NCBI GenBank assembly: GCA_035546535.1
Contig: DASZWQ010000069.1
Span: 52,583-116,582 of the forward strand
Direction: 5' to 3'
DNA from: Pirellulales bacterium
GTDB taxonomy: Bacteria; Planctomycetota; Planctomycetia; Pirellulales; JACPPG01
Length of the DNA: 64,000 bases
Shown in pieces: positions 18,889 to 28,083 of the stretch (within the stretch, counting starts at the first letter, position 1; each line of letters begins with the position of its first letter). Both the position numbers and the translations under genes were made by a program. The notes beneath the pieces were generated by a model. The model was not told the DNA's origin. It made no database searches and saw only the letters and a program-made list of their open reading frames with translations.

Positions 18889-19964
18889 GTGTCATGATTA
18901 CCGGGCTGGGCACCGCCGTGCCGGAGCATCAGATCGAACAGGAAGACGCCGCCGAGCAGGCGGCTCGAATCTGCTGTCAAACGCAGGTGCAGCAGCGGCT
19001 TGTGAAGGCGCTCTATCGTCGCGCCGGCGTACACACGCGTCACAGCGTCGTGCTCGAATCTGACACCAATGGTCGCCCGGCCGAACAGAGCTTCTACAAG
19101 CATACGGCTCTGGGACCGACCACCGCCGAGCGCATGGTTGCGTATCAGGTTCACGCGGCGCCGCTGGCCGCCGATGCGGCTCGTGCGGCCCTCGAGAGCG
19201 CTGATGTTGCAGCAGCTGAAATTACGCATCTGGTGACCGTTTCGTGCAGCGGCTTTTTCGCGCCCGGTTTCGACTTGTCATTGTTCGATAGCCTGCCCCT
19301 GCCCGCCGACACGACGCGCACGCACGTCGGTTTCATGGGTTGCCATGGGGCGCTGAATGGGTTGCGCGTTGCCCGCGCTTTTGCCCAGGCCGATGCCGAG
19401 GCCTGCGCCTTGGTGTGTGCTCTGGAGTTGTGCAGCCTGCACCACCAATACGATTGGGACCCCGAGCAGATCGTGGCCAATGCCCTGTTCGCCGACGGCG
19501 CGGCGGCGGTGGTCGTACGTCGCGGTGCCACCAACGACGGCGCGTGGCAGGTGGTTGATCAGCGCTCGGCCGTGATTCCAGGAACTGCCGAGCTGATGAG
19601 CTGGCGGATCGGCGACCATGGTTTTCAAATGACTCTCTCGGCGCAAGTGCCGCAAACGCTCGACAAGCGGCTGCGCCCCTGGCTCACGGCGTGGCTGGCG
19701 GAGCACGATCTGTCGATCGACAAAATCGGCTCCTGGGCGATCCACCCCGGCGGCCCGCGCATCTTGGAAGCCTGCGCAAGCGCCATTGGAATCGCCGAAG
19801 ATGCCTTGGCCGATTCACGTGCCGTGCTCTCCGAGTTCGGCAACATGTCGTCGCCGACGATACTTTTCATTCTCGATCGTATGCAGCGCCGCGATGCGCC
19901 GCAGCCATGTGTGGTTCTGGCGTTTGGGCCGGGGTTGGCGATCGAGGCGGCTCTTCTTCGCTAA
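18885..19964 (+). CDS. Type III polyketide synthase
   Basis: The ATG at 18885 overlaps the preceding stop. The 359-residue size is usual for type III PKS. The catalytic triad is visible: Cys121 in LVTVSCSGFFAPGFD, His287 in WAIHPGGPRILEA and Asn320 in LSEFGNMSSPTILF. The closing LAFGPGLAIEA loop is also present. The enzyme condenses an acyl-CoA starter with malonyl-CoA extenders to give alkylpyrones, alkylresorcinols or similar. The GFFAPG form resembles the bacterial alkylpyrone/alkylresorcinol group more than plant chalcone synthases. It is the core of the six-gene operon 16302-21523. Confidence 0.92.
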   Translation: MSVMITGLGTAVPEHQIEQEDAAEQAARICCQTQVQQRLVKALYRRAGVHTRHSVVLESDTNGRPAEQSFYKHTALGPTTAERMVAYQVHAAPLAADAARAALESADVAAAEITHLVTVSCSGFFAPGFDLSLFDSLPLPADTTRTHVGFMGCHGALNGLRVARAFAQADAEACALVCALELCSLHHQYDWDPEQIVANALFADGAAAVVVRRGATNDGAWQVVDQRSAVIPGTAELMSWRIGDHGFQMTLSAQVPQTLDKRLRPWLTAWLAEHDLSIDKIGSWAIHPGGPRILEACASAIGIAEDALADSRAVLSEFGNMSSPTILFILDRMQRRDAPQPCVVLAFGPGLAIEAALLR

Positions 19965-19994
19965 GGAATTTCGTTCGAGAAAGGATTTCGCCCC

Positions 19995-20825
19995 ATGATT
20001 GTTTGCCCGACCGTCCGCCAGCGAGACATTCGCACGCACTACAATCTTTCCACGCTGTTCTATCGCCTCCTGTGGGGCCGTCACATTCACCATGGCCTGT
20101 GGTCCGGCGACGAATCGGCGTCTGTCGCTCAGCAGCAATTGACTGAGACGCTGGCCCGCGAGGCTGGGATTCGTGACGGCGAGCGCGTTTTGGACGTCGG
20201 CTGCGGGATGGGCTCGTCGTCGATCCATCTGGCTTCGAAACTCGACTGCCAGGTAACGGGGGTCACGATTAGTGCCGTGCAAAGGCGCTGGGCGCAATGC
20301 GCCGCGGGCTGGCATGGCGTGGCGCGTCAGGCCCGGTTTTTGTGCGACGATGCCGAGCAAGTTGCGTTTCCGCCGAGTTCGTTCGATGTGGTGTGGAGCA
20401 TCGAATGCACCGAGCACTTATTCAATAAGTCTCGCTTCTTCCGTCGCGCCTCGACATGGCTGCGGCCCGGCGGACGCGTGGCCATCTGCGCATGGCTGGC
20501 CGCCAACACCGAGAACCGCGAGGCGGCACTGCGCGTGCATCGCGTGTGCGAAGGATTCTTCTGTCCCTCGCTGGGAACAGTAGAAGATTATCAGCGCTGG
20601 TTCACCGCAGCCGGCCTGACCCACTGCCGCTTCCTCGACTGGACCTCGGCCGTGACGCGCACCTGGGAAATCTGTCGGGATCGTGTACGAAGAACGGGCG
20701 TCCGTTGGCTGGCGCGGGCCGTTGATCGGAACCAGGTGATGTTTCTGGATCGGTTCGAAGCGATTCTACAGGCTTATCAGACCGGCGCGATGCAGTACGG
20801 ATGCTTCATCGCCGAGCGGCCCTAA
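19995..20825 (+). CDS. SAM-dependent methyltransferase (tocopherol/cyclopropane-synthase-like)
   Basis: The 276-residue protein has motif I VLDVGCGMGSSSIHLA at residues 65-80, VTGVTISAVQRRWA after it, and VVWSIECTEHLF as motif IV. The N-terminus IRTHYNLSTLFYRLLWG is typical of the gamma-tocopherol/cyclopropane fatty acid synthase-like methyltransferase group, which acts on lipidic phenols or fatty acyl chains. It follows the PKS by 30 bases with GAAAGGA upstream. Methylation of the polyketide lipid is inferred from position. Confidence 0.88.
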   Translation: MIVCPTVRQRDIRTHYNLSTLFYRLLWGRHIHHGLWSGDESASVAQQQLTETLAREAGIRDGERVLDVGCGMGSSSIHLASKLDCQVTGVTISAVQRRWAQCAAGWHGVARQARFLCDDAEQVAFPPSSFDVVWSIECTEHLFNKSRFFRRASTWLRPGGRVAICAWLAANTENREAALRVHRVCEGFFCPSLGTVEDYQRWFTAAGLTHCRFLDWTSAVTRTWEICRDRVRRTGVRWLARAVDRNQVMFLDRFEAILQAYQTGAMQYGCFIAERP

Positions 20826-20842
20826 ACGACGAGATCGCATGG

Positions 20843-21523
20843 ATGCGACGAGCAGCAGGGATATTTTTCGGCCTGGCCACGCACGGTTTATTCGCGGCAA
20901 CCGTGTGGTATTTATATTTTTTTCTGAAGGGGGACGCCGAAGTTGCTCCGGCGCGCGGCAGCCTGGGGATCGACGGTTTCCTGGCGCTTCAATTTGCGCT
21001 CCCGCACAGCGTCTTATTGCTCCCCGCGGTGCGGCGACGGCTGACCCGCGCGATTCCCGCGCCGTTTTATGGTTGCTTTTACTGCGTAGTGACGTGCGCA
21101 AGCTTATGGCTGATTTTTGTCGCGTGGCAGCCGCACTCGACCGTTCTTTGGCGCGCGACGGGGCTCGGCCAAGGTCTCGTGACAGCGGCGTTCTTAGGTT
21201 CCTGGGTGGCGCTGTTTTACAGTCTGCACTTGACGGGGCTTGGCTATCAAACGGGCTGGACGCCATGGTGGCATTGGCTGCGCGGCCGCCCGCAGCCGCC
21301 ACGAGCCTTTGAGCCGCGCGGCGCCTACCTGTGGTTGCGCCATCCCGTCTATTTGAGTTTCCTGGGCCTGATCTGGTTCACGCCCACGATGACGGCCGAT
21401 CATGCCGTCTTAACGGGTGTGTGGACTACCTACGTCTTTATTGGTAGCTGTCTGAAGGACGCCCGGCTCCTTTTCTATCTCGGCGACCGCTATCGCACGT
21501 ATCAGGCGGCCGTGCCGGGATAG
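20843..21523 (+). CDS. Integral-membrane methyltransferase, ICMT/NnrU-like
   Basis: The ATG at 20843 is chosen; an overlapping ATG at 20839 is in another frame. The 226-residue protein has about five or six transmembrane segments and the signature EPRGAYLWLRHPVYLSFLG. This is the RHPxYLG motif of isoprenylcysteine carboxyl methyltransferases, NnrU and phospholipid methyltransferases, which bind SAM at the membrane face. In type III PKS operons such a gene often methylates the hydroxyl of an alkylpyrone or resorcinol. It closes the operon. Confidence 0.8.
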   Translation: MRRAAGIFFGLATHGLFAATVWYLYFFLKGDAEVAPARGSLGIDGFLALQFALPHSVLLLPAVRRRLTRAIPAPFYGCFYCVVTCASLWLIFVAWQPHSTVLWRATGLGQGLVTAAFLGSWVALFYSLHLTGLGYQTGWTPWWHWLRGRPQPPRAFEPRGAYLWLRHPVYLSFLGLIWFTPTMTADHAVLTGVWTTYVFIGSCLKDARLLFYLGDRYRTYQAAVPG

Positions 21524-21817
21524 GCGAGCTGGTCGCGGCTATCGTCGACGACCCGCATCGGGGAACAGCGGGCTCCTCAGCCGCATTGCCGGTGATGTCC
21601 CGGCGGTTGTACCGGAGACACCGAAGCTTCGCGAACGACGCTAATCGGTCAAAGCCTGGGCAGTTCATCGCCATGCGTGGCGAATCTTTAGCCGTTCCAT
21701 CGGGCGCATTGCACTTCATCGCTCGTGATGTCCAATAGTCCGCGCTAGCCAGGTCTATCGGCATTCAATTTGCTGGGTTTCACCGGCCTACAAAAGCATC
21801 GAAATGCAGGAGCCATT

Positions 21818-22930
21818 ATGCTGACCAGGCAGCATCCAGAAGCCCGGGTTTCGAGGAACGCGAAGGGGATCCGAATCCGCTTAGGTGACAGTGGTCGCAG
21901 CAATGGCCACGCGCTTGGATTTACCTTGGTGGAACTTCTTGTCGTGATTGCGATCATTGGAATCTTGATCGCACTTTTATTGCCGGCGGTGCAGGCGGCA
22001 CGTGAAGCCGCGCGCCGTGCTCAGTGCCTGAACAACCTCAAGCAACTGGGACTTGCCTCCCTGGGTTTTGAGAACGCGCAGGGTGGGCTTTCTCCACGCA
22101 GAACAATCTACAACCACAATGCGACAAACACCGGCATTTCAGACCTCATGGGACCGGCGCGCCCGCATGGTGGATGGGGAACATTTTTGCTGCCATACTT
22201 GGAGCAGTCGAATATTTCAGCAAGCTACGATCTGCGGTATGACTGCTTCGATCCGATAAATGCGACTCTTGTCGCGACAAACCTGCCGGTCTTCATCTGT
22301 CCCTCGACTCCGACAACAGAGCGGGTCATTCCTCTGTCCAGCGCAGCAACTCAGCCATCCTTGCGATACGGGACCGACGGTGGGATAACCTACACGGTCA
22401 GTGGAGCGGTGTCGGACTACGAACAATCGAATGGCTTCTTTATGCCCACGACCGGATATGGGGTGGGCTTCGCAAGCAACCTATACGTTGCGCCCGATAA
22501 CGCGAACCAACATAATCCAACCGTCGACAATTCAAACTCTCCCCTCTCGAAAATCAGCGACGGAACTTCCAACACCATGCTGCTGGCGGAACAAGCGGGG
22601 CGCCCTCAACACTACATCCTCGGCTCACTGCAAGCGACGGATCAGTCGTCCGGTTCACGCGGAATGTGGGCGGGCCAGACTTCCTGCGCCTGGTATATTT
22701 ACAGCGCCGACGCAACATTGAATTCAAACACCAATAAGACTGCCGGTGATGCGCTCACCTGCACGATAAATTGCGATAACAACCAGGGAATCTACGCGTT
22801 TCATCCATCGGGAGCGAACATGCTCTTTTGCGATGGTTCGGTGAGATTCATCAATACCTCACTGAGTGGCCGTGTTTTTGGCCAGATCTGCTTGCGAGAC
22901 GACGGCGAGCAGTCTGCGCTGGGCAATTAG
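21818..22930 (+). CDS. DUF1559 type II pseudopilin-like protein
   Basis: The ATG at 21818 has GCAGGAG five bases upstream. An N-terminal leader of about 33 residues ends in the prepilin cleavage site [17 protein letters not shown], followed by [18 protein letters not shown]. The body carries the DUF1559 (SBP_bac_10) marks: ISDGTSNTMLLAEQAG and, near the end, AFHPSGANMLFCDGSVRFI. These H-x-G-G/S-x-N and CDGSV motifs are diagnostic. DUF1559 proteins are greatly expanded in planctomycetes and are thought to form surface or periplasmic pseudopilus-like fibres. It heads a likely operon with the lipoprotein and G8 genes. Confidence 0.95.
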   Translation: MLTRQHPEARVSRNAKGIRIRLGDSGRSNGHALGFTLVELLVVIAIIGILIALLLPAVQAAREAARRAQCLNNLKQLGLASLGFENAQGGLSPRRTIYNHNATNTGISDLMGPARPHGGWGTFLLPYLEQSNISASYDLRYDCFDPINATLVATNLPVFICPSTPTTERVIPLSSAATQPSLRYGTDGGITYTVSGAVSDYEQSNGFFMPTTGYGVGFASNLYVAPDNANQHNPTVDNSNSPLSKISDGTSNTMLLAEQAGRPQHYILGSLQATDQSSGSRGMWAGQTSCAWYIYSADATLNSNTNKTAGDALTCTINCDNNQGIYAFHPSGANMLFCDGSVRFINTSLSGRVFGQICLRDDGEQSALGN

Positions 22931-22934
22931 TCGC

Positions 22935-23381
22935 ATGAGTGTACCGCAGATTTTATCATGGCGACCCCTCGTATTAGGGCTGCTTGCGCTAATGTTGGCC
23001 GGTTGCCAGCGGGCAGCGGCTCCCATTGGTCCAGAGGCGTTCCCCACGCGCGGTCAGGTAGTCGTGAAGGGAAAGCCTGCATCGGGAGTGCGTATTGTTC
23101 TAAATCCCTTTCCCGACGTGGCGAGCCCGAAATTTCTACCGTCGGCCATTACTGATGAGAATGGAGGCTTCAAAGTGAGCACATACTCAGCGGGTGATGG
23201 CGCGCCGGCCGGTGAATATGTCCTGACTCTCGAATGGCCAGTGGCGAAAAAAGCAGATGACGACGAAAGTATTGTCGTAAAGGACCGGCTTCAGGGGCGG
23301 TATGCCGTCGCGGCAAAGTCCAACTGGCGAGTGCGGATCCATGAACAGGACAACATTCTGGAACCAATCAAAATACCTTGA
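22935..23381 (+). CDS. Transthyretin-like lipoprotein
   Basis: Starting at ATG 22935, five bases after the DUF1559 stop, the 148-residue product has a lipobox LALMLAGC for lipidation. A beta-sandwich follows: FPTRGQVVVKGKPASGVRIV and AITDENGGFKVSTYSAGDGAP, ending with GEYVLTLEWP. This is the carboxypeptidase-regulatory-like/transthyretin-like module that accompanies DUF1559 genes in planctomycetes. Tight spacing argues for cotranslation. Function unknown. Confidence 0.88.
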   Translation: MSVPQILSWRPLVLGLLALMLAGCQRAAAPIGPEAFPTRGQVVVKGKPASGVRIVLNPFPDVASPKFLPSAITDENGGFKVSTYSAGDGAPAGEYVLTLEWPVAKKADDDESIVVKDRLQGRYAVAAKSNWRVRIHEQDNILEPIKIP

Positions 23382-23530
23382 ATGGCAAAAATCAGCCTGA
23401 CTACTGCTTTCAAAATAGCAATTCCGTGCCGAAAACGCCCGTACCGCGAGTCGCGATCCATGAGGGCGAGAACGCCATCCCCGCCCAAGCAATTTGAAAC
23501 GCTGATAATCCTTGTGGGAGACAGATTTCG

Positions 23531-25786
23531 ATGCCACTAAGTCCCGTTCGTCGCATACTGATTATCTCGGCTTTACTCGCGATCAGTTTCGCTACCGCCA
23601 AGGCGGCTGAGCCACCTGTTGTCCGCTCGAAGCAGTCGGGTACATGGTCCGACAAGGAAACATGGGAAATCGGTCGCGCGCCAATGAGTGGAGACGTAGT
23701 TGTCATTCGCGCAGGTCATCATGTTACCTACGACGTCAATGAGCCTCGCGAAACCATTCGCGTCGTGCAAATTGCTGGCGAGTTGGAGTTCGCGCGCGAT
23801 CGGAATACTGTACTAGACGCGGGATTGATCACGATCACGGCTAGCGAAGAACCCACGGAGGAAGGGTTCGATTGCCACGCAGTGATGGAAGAGATTTCCG
23901 AAGGTAAATCTCGGCCGGCGCTATTTATCGGCCGACCAGGGGCACCCCACCCCGCGCAATTCACGGCGGTGATTCGTTTGCGGTATCTCGAGGGAATGGA
24001 CAAAGTTTCTTGCCCTGCGCTTGTGTGTTGTGGTGGGCGGATGGAGTTGCACGGCACGCCTATGCCTCGGACCTGGGTCAAATTGAAGCGAGGGGTAGAG
24101 CCTGGAGCCACTACCTTGGCTTTGGCCGAGAGCGTTGAGGGTTGGAAAGAGGGAGATAATATCATTGTGACAAGCACGCATCGGCAGCGCGACCGCCAAG
24201 GGGCCGACTTCCTGGCCGGTGCCGAAACCGAATTGAGGACTATCGCCGCTGGCGGCGAGCGAAATGGTGGACGTGGACGAGGCGAAGGGGGAAATCGCGG
24301 GAATGGTGCATTCCGACCTGCGTCATCGGGGCGCGATTTCACGGGAGGCTATGCGATTTCCCTCGATCGACCGCTAACGTACGCTCATTTCGCCGATGAC
24401 GAGCATCAAGCCGAAGTGGCGAACCTGACTCGCAATGTCGTAATCGAATCCGCCGATCCTGATGGGGTTCGCGGGCATACGATGTACCATCGGGGATCGG
24501 CGGGATCAATCTCGTACGCAGAATTTCGTCACCTGGGCAAACGCGACGAGTTGGGCCGCTACAGCATCCACTTCCATCTGTGCGGCGATACGATGCGTGG
24601 TAGTTCGGTAATTGGTGCGTCAATTTGGAATAGTCACAACCGTTGGATCACGATTCACGGAACGGATTCGTTGGTGGTCCGCGACTGTGTCGGTTTTAAG
24701 AGTGTCGGCCACGGCTACTTCCTCGAAGATGGAACCGAGGTCAACAACATCCTCGACCATAACCTCGCCGCGTTGGTGCTGCCCGGAAAAACGCAGAGGG
24801 ACCAAGTGGCACCATTCGATCTTAATCGTGGAGCAGGTTTCTGGTGGTCGAATTGCCAGAACCAGATCACTCGGAATGTGGCTGTCGAATGTGCCGAATA
24901 CGGTTACCGATTCGATTGCAAGAAGACGGACACTTACGATCCGATTCGTCCCATTCGCCAGCCCGACGGGACCGTCAAGGATCAAGATACTCGGATTCTG
25001 CCGTTCGTTCGCTTCGAGGACAATGAAGCGCACACTATGAAGTTCTTCTGCATGAACCTGCGAGGCGTCACGCGGCCGGTGGGCGGCGGCCTAGATTTCC
25101 CGAATCAGAACCAGACGCTTGCACGAGAAGCGGCCGAGGCAATGCCCGAACCAGGTAAGCCGTTCTGGATACGCGACTTCAAATGCTGGGAAGCTAACTG
25201 GTCACTGCATCTGGGAACGACAGGTGTTTTTGTCGATGGCCTCGATACGTTCCGTTCGGACGTCGCCATTTGGCGTTCGATCATGGATCGGTCCGGATTT
25301 CGCCGTTTGACTTCCAAAGAGATGCGAGTCAACGACATTCACAATCCCCTCAGTATGGGCTTTCCTGACGAGAACGAGTACACCAACGACAACGCGACGG
25401 AAGGCCCCACGCCACGGCGAGCGAATCGCATGGGAGGCGTATCCAGTTTTCGCGATGAAATGCCACCAGTGACGATCATTACAAGCGCCGTGCGCGACGG
25501 GAATCTCGTACAGGTTAGAGGTTCGGTAGCTGACACCAGTGACATCAAACGGGTGACCGTGAATGACCGCCCTGCACGTTCGACGCGAGGTGCTTTCGCG
25601 GAGTGGGAGGTCTTTCTAGACATTCCGGCTGCTCAGCCTGTCTCACTCATCGCCATGTCGGAAGACATAGTTGGGCATGTTGAGCAAACTCCGCATCGAG
25701 TTCGTTTGGAAGCTTCGTCGATTTCTTCTTTGCCTGATGACTCCAAACCCGTGGCCGTCCCCAATGCGGTCGGTCAGAGCCGATAA
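23531..25786 (+). CDS. Secreted G8-domain, right-handed beta-helix protein
   Basis: The 751-residue protein has a signal peptide (LIISALLAISFATAKA). The G8 domain follows at about residues 35-170: GTWSDKETWEIGRAPMSGD, then VVQIAGELEFARD. A parallel beta-helix with HxHLCGD-like metal-site residues comes next (GRYSIHFHLCGD, NSHNRWITIHGTDSLVVRDC, GHGYFLEDGTEVNNIL). A Gly/Arg-rich insert (GGERNGGRGRGEGGNRGNG) lies near residue 245. G8 domains occur in CEMIP hyaluronidases and PKHD1; a polysaccharide-active or binding role is inferred. It is the third gene after a DUF1559 protein and a lipoprotein. Confidence 0.85.
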   Translation: MPLSPVRRILIISALLAISFATAKAAEPPVVRSKQSGTWSDKETWEIGRAPMSGDVVVIRAGHHVTYDVNEPRETIRVVQIAGELEFARDRNTVLDAGLITITASEEPTEEGFDCHAVMEEISEGKSRPALFIGRPGAPHPAQFTAVIRLRYLEGMDKVSCPALVCCGGRMELHGTPMPRTWVKLKRGVEPGATTLALAESVEGWKEGDNIIVTSTHRQRDRQGADFLAGAETELRTIAAGGERNGGRGRGEGGNRGNGAFRPASSGRDFTGGYAISLDRPLTYAHFADDEHQAEVANLTRNVVIESADPDGVRGHTMYHRGSAGSISYAEFRHLGKRDELGRYSIHFHLCGDTMRGSSVIGASIWNSHNRWITIHGTDSLVVRDCVGFKSVGHGYFLEDGTEVNNILDHNLAALVLPGKTQRDQVAPFDLNRGAGFWWSNCQNQITRNVAVECAEYGYRFDCKKTDTYDPIRPIRQPDGTVKDQDTRILPFVRFEDNEAHTMKFFCMNLRGVTRPVGGGLDFPNQNQTLAREAAEAMPEPGKPFWIRDFKCWEANWSLHLGTTGVFVDGLDTFRSDVAIWRSIMDRSGFRRLTSKEMRVNDIHNPLSMGFPDENEYTNDNATEGPTPRRANRMGGVSSFRDEMPPVTIITSAVRDGNLVQVRGSVADTSDIKRVTVNDRPARSTRGAFAEWEVFLDIPAAQPVSLIAMSEDIVGHVEQTPHRVRLEASSISSLPDDSKPVAVPNAVGQSR

Positions 25787-26245
25787 GCGTTAAGGGCTAC
25801 GCCTCGGCGCGCCGCATCACCTTGTACACCGTGCCGGCCGTCCAGGGCTTGCCCTGGATCGTTCTCCGCTTCATGCCGTCGAGCCGACTGCAATCGCACG
25901 CAGCGACAGCTTCTCGCGGCCTCGCCATCCACGATGTCCGGGAGGATGAAATGATACTCGGCGTTCGACAGCCGGCGGCGCTCGATGAGACCCGCGGCAC
26001 GGCCGCGCTCCATCGCCAAGAGTCCGGCCGATTGTGGATTCGGTAGCGCAAGCCACTGGATCTCTGGAAACGAGGAAATGAAGGAAGTCATTGCGGGTGC
26101 CAGTGCGGTTGGCCCGAGCAAGGCGCGTGTGGTGGAAAACTGAACCACCGTTATGCGGGTTGCCGGCCGGTTCGGCAAGGAGGTATGATCCGGCAAGGAG
26201 ATGATCAACCCATCGTGTGCACTGGCTGCCGGTTGATTCACACTC
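25787..26245. other. Spacer with a possible gene remnant, no intact gene
   Basis: About 460 bases separate the convergent G8 and SDR genes. On the minus strand, the segment near 25797-25880 encodes RRTIQGKPWTAGTVYKVMRR before a stop. This resembles the end of a recombinase domain of large serine recombinases, but no matching upstream part remains in the same frame. I regard it as a possible remnant only. Confidence 0.3.
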
Positions 26246-27040
26246 TCACCAGGCGGTCCAGCCGCCATCGATGATGAGGTTGTGCCCCGTGACGTAGCTG
26301 CTGGCGTCGGTGGCGAGAAACACCACGGCTCCCTTGAGTTCGTGTGCCTCACCCATGCGTCGCATGGGTGATTTTTCGGCGAGCCGTGCTTTGAGTTCCT
26401 GCGGTACGGCAGGAGCTGGAAAAGGACCGGGGCTAAGCGCATTTACGCGTACTCGGTCACGTGCCCAGTAGACAGCCAGGTGCCGGGTCATTTGCAAAAT
26501 GCCCCCTTTGAGCGCGTGATACGCGACCGGACTTGCTGCGCCGGGTGCATAAGCGTCGGGGTAAGAGGCGACCAATCCATACATCGAGCCGAGCATGATG
26601 ACGCTGGCCGGCGCGCCACGCGCAACCGCCTGATCGCGCACCATGCGGGCCAACAGGAAATAGCCAGTCGCATTCGCCAGTTGCCGAGTGAACTCTTCGC
26701 CTGTGCAGGTCGTCAAATCCGCCTTAACGGGCTCATGCCCGTTGTTTACTAACACATCGATAGGGCCACACCGGGCGGCGATCGCTGCAAAATCGTCGGC
26801 CAGGCGGTCGACCGCTTGATGATCGAGCGGCATGCCGTGATGCCGTGCCCCGCCGCGGAACGGCAATTGGCCAGCGGCGGCTGCCGCGCGATCCGCTTCG
26901 CGGCTGGTGACGACGACGCTCGCGCCGGCTTCGGCCAGCGCGCGGGTCAGCGCTCCGCCTAAGTGTCCCGTTCCGCCAGTGACGAGGGCCGTGCGGCCTG
27001 TCAAGTCGAACAGCGATTGAATACTTGGCTCAGCAGTCAT
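26246..27040 (-). CDS. SDR-family oxidoreductase
   Basis: The classical short-chain dehydrogenase pattern is complete: NAD(P) loop TGGTGHLG (residues 21-28), NNG at 99-101, catalytic Ser152 in LGSMYG, and Tyr174/Lys178 in VAYHALKGG. The C-terminus ends LIIDGGWTAW as in most classical SDRs. Length 264 is normal. It is the last gene of a minus-strand run with Gfo/Idh/MocA, HpcH/HpaI aldolase and HEAT genes, so oxidation of a sugar acid or polyol is inferred. GAGGC precedes the ATG. Confidence 0.92.
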   Translation of the reverse strand: MTAEPSIQSLFDLTGRTALVTGGTGHLGGALTRALAEAGASVVVTSREADRAAAAAGQLPFRGGARHHGMPLDHQAVDRLADDFAAIAARCGPIDVLVNNGHEPVKADLTTCTGEEFTRQLANATGYFLLARMVRDQAVARGAPASVIMLGSMYGLVASYPDAYAPGAASPVAYHALKGGILQMTRHLAVYWARDRVRVNALSPGPFPAPAVPQELKARLAEKSPMRRMGEAHELKGAVVFLATDASSYVTGHNLIIDGGWTAW

Positions 27041-27052
27041 CGGGCCTCGCGA

Positions 27053-28054
27053 TCAACTCGCCGCGGTGGATACCCAACCGGCGGTTTCCAGGGATTTGAG
27101 GATGGCCAGGTTAACTCGCAACGTCTGCGCTCCCTCGTCCAAGGTGCAAAGGAGCGGACTGCGCCGCTCGATCGCGTCGCAGAAGGTATGCAGTTGTGTG
27201 GCAAATAAGTCGTCGCGTTCGATCGGCGCGCCGGCCTCGTCGTGCCAGGTGTTGCCGGGCTCGACCATCCACCGCCAGCGGTTCTCGTGCAACTCGAAGC
27301 GCAGCGTGCCGCGCTGGCAGACCACGGTGATCGTAAACTCGTTGGGCGCCTGGTACTGATTCAGACTATAGCAAGCCGTGATTTCGCCGTGGCGCGCAAG
27401 CACGTGTACCGTATCCTCGACGTCGACGCCGGGGACGACCGCGTGCCGTGCATCGGCCGCCACTCGATCGATCGGCCCCACAAGCCATTCGCCCGCATTG
27501 ACCAGGTGCGTGAGAGCATCTTGAATCGCGCCCCCGCCGGTCGCCCGATCGCGATAGTAGGTGTCACGGTAGGCAGGCCGATAAAAGGGGAAATCCTGAC
27601 CGGCCATGGCGACGAGCTCCACCGGCCGGCCGAATCTTCCTTCAAGAATGACCTCGCGCATGGCGGTAAGAGTGGGATTCGCGCGAATCACATATCCAAC
27701 GCCTGCCACAATGCGGCGCTGCTGGACGAGTGATTGCAACTGGCCAATACCGGCCTGGCTGGTACTTAGCGGCTTTTCGATCAGCAGATGAATTCCGCGG
27801 TCTGCGAGTTGCGTGGCGATGGCGACGTGCAGGTGCGCGGGAACGCAAATGACGGCCGCCGCAGGCGCCGCGGCGATCGCCTGCTCGAGACTGTCGTATG
27901 TCTCTGCGATGCCGTACCGTACGGCGACCGCATCGCGCAGCGTGGTGTTGATATCGAAGCAGGTGACTGCGAATCGCCCGAGGCGCTGCGCGCAACGTAA
28001 ATGTCGTTCGCCAATCGATCCGAGACCAATGATGAGCAATCGCGGCGTGTTCAA
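27053..28054 (-). CDS. Gfo/Idh/MocA-family oxidoreductase
   Basis: The TTG start at 28054 has GAGG eight bases upstream. The 333-residue protein begins LLIIGLGSIGERHLRCA, a Rossmann loop, and has the family EKP motif at residues 93-95 (LLIEKPLSTS). The C-terminal domain includes GGGAIQDALTHLVN, with the catalytic His region. The family oxidises or epimerises sugars, inositols and sugar acids with bound NAD(P). It sits 12 bases upstream of the SDR start and probably works in the same pathway. Confidence 0.9.
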   Translation of the reverse strand: MNTPRLLIIGLGSIGERHLRCAQRLGRFAVTCFDINTTLRDAVAVRYGIAETYDSLEQAIAAAPAAAVICVPAHLHVAIATQLADRGIHLLIEKPLSTSQAGIGQLQSLVQQRRIVAGVGYVIRANPTLTAMREVILEGRFGRPVELVAMAGQDFPFYRPAYRDTYYRDRATGGGAIQDALTHLVNAGEWLVGPIDRVAADARHAVVPGVDVEDTVHVLARHGEITACYSLNQYQAPNEFTITVVCQRGTLRFELHENRWRWMVEPGNTWHDEAGAPIERDDLFATQLHTFCDAIERRSPLLCTLDEGAQTLRVNLAILKSLETAGWVSTAAS

Positions 28055-28083
28055 GCCAGGCCTCGTGACTTGGATAGGGGCGT

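Noticed and set aside
25774..26442. Minus-strand open frame crossing into the SDR gene
   Set aside because: Its right half is an out-of-frame shadow of the SDR; no family content.
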